From NCBI GenBank assembly GCA_947176375.1, contig CAMWQM010000007.1, forward strand, positions 1 through 64,000: DNA of 64,000 bases. The letters are read 5' to 3'. The DNA comes from an uncultured Helicobacteraceae bacterium (GTDB lineage Bacteria; Campylobacterota; Campylobacteria; Campylobacterales; Helicobacteraceae). Under the pieces are notes generated by a model. That model searched no databases. It saw nothing but the letters and a program-made list of their open reading frames with translations, and was not told the origin of the DNA. Made by a program: the position numbers and the translations under genes. Shown here piece after piece: positions 63,842-64,000 of this stretch. Every line of letters starts with the position of its first letter. Position 1 is the first letter of the stretch.

Positions 63842-64000
63842 TTGGATACATCGTCACTACTTATTGAAATATTTACTGAAGAATTGCCATTTAGCGGAGT
63901 AAAAAAAGAAATAAATAATATTTTGCCAAAATTTAAAAATATACTAAAAAAATATAATTTAGATTCTGAAATTGAACTTTTTTGGACACCAAGAAGGTTA
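63842..64000 (+). CDS. glyS: Glycyl-tRNA synthetase beta subunit, 5' end
   Basis: The window ends 53 codons into this gene. The start MDTSSLLIEIFTEELPFSG has the beta-subunit signature LLIEI-x-TEELP, and the piece ends FWTPRRL, matching the family's conserved TPRRL. Start is TTG at 63842 with AAGGAAAA about 10 bases upstream. It is divergent from the transglycosylase-like gene; the 89-base gap must hold both promoters. Confidence 0.9.
   Translation, partial: MDTSSLLIEIFTEELPFSGVKKEINNILPKFKNILKKYNLDSEIELFWTPRRL

Overview
The window is strongly AT-rich (by eye roughly 30% G+C, not counted) and densely packed. It looks like a chromosomal segment of a Campylobacterota bacterium, most likely a non-pylori, enterohepatic-type Helicobacter. 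Reasons: gene blocks in the order remembered from H. pylori (recN-nadK; aminotransferase-murC-small membrane protein-mutS2; gmhB-hldD-hldE-gmhA; flgB-flgC-fliE-ftsI) and from Campylobacter jejuni (inositol-monophosphatase-like/accD/rlmH/dksA-like/membrane protein/dusB; hom-aminotransferase-two envelope proteins-rRNA methylases-rpmE). MqnA of the futalosine pathway, a sigma54-type promoter before flgB and many TTG/GTG starts also fit. No rRNA, tRNA, IS element, CRISPR array or prophage was found.

Layout: 0.1-6.2 kb is a leftward run (DnaJ-domain protein, OmpA-like membrane protein, NadK, RecN, NFACT/RqcH-like protein, small protein). 6.3-16.2 kb is mostly rightward housekeeping (TSUP permease, RecR, TtcA-like, AccD, RlmH, DksA-like, a type IV prepilin-like protein, DusB, SurA-like chaperone, MqnA), with recO reversed. 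A broken Sel1-repeat gene follows at 16.6-17.2 kb. 17.5-37.7 kb runs rightward: murC/mutS2, nrdB, a nitrilase-family protein, pcm, prepilin peptidase, lptF, the heptose (LPS core) operon, early flagellar rod genes, ftsI and a CCA-adding/poly(A) polymerase-like gene. 38.1-46.9 kb runs leftward: an FkbM methyltransferase pseudogene, hom, an aminotransferase, envelope proteins, rRNA methylases, rpmE, manC. cysK and acnB diverge at 48 kb, and a hemerythrin-GGDEF protein follows.

The accessory stretch is 52-59 kb: a decayed short-chain dehydrogenase, an alcohol dehydrogenase carrying a Tat signal, and an RND efflux operon (adaptor plus pump) with two apparent single-base frameshifts. The dehydrogenase and the efflux operon share an unusual promoter: TTGACA, a 19-bp spacer holding an ACAC-N3-GTGT dyad, then a -10 box. 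This is the hallmark of MerR-family control, so I infer one stress regulon. Pgi, two GAPDH paralogues, a lysozyme-like exported protein and the start of glyS close the window.

Two patterns cut across the genes. GATTC/GAATC words (a subset of GANTC) are very dense, and several proteins (NadK, the second GAPDH, the efflux adaptor tail, a RodZ-like protein) carry Ser/Asp/Glu/Asn/Lys-rich low-complexity inserts, clearly rich in these words in NadK. Three multi-lesion pseudogenes and a partial pgi duplication show ongoing gene decay. Family names come from motif recognition; no database search was run.
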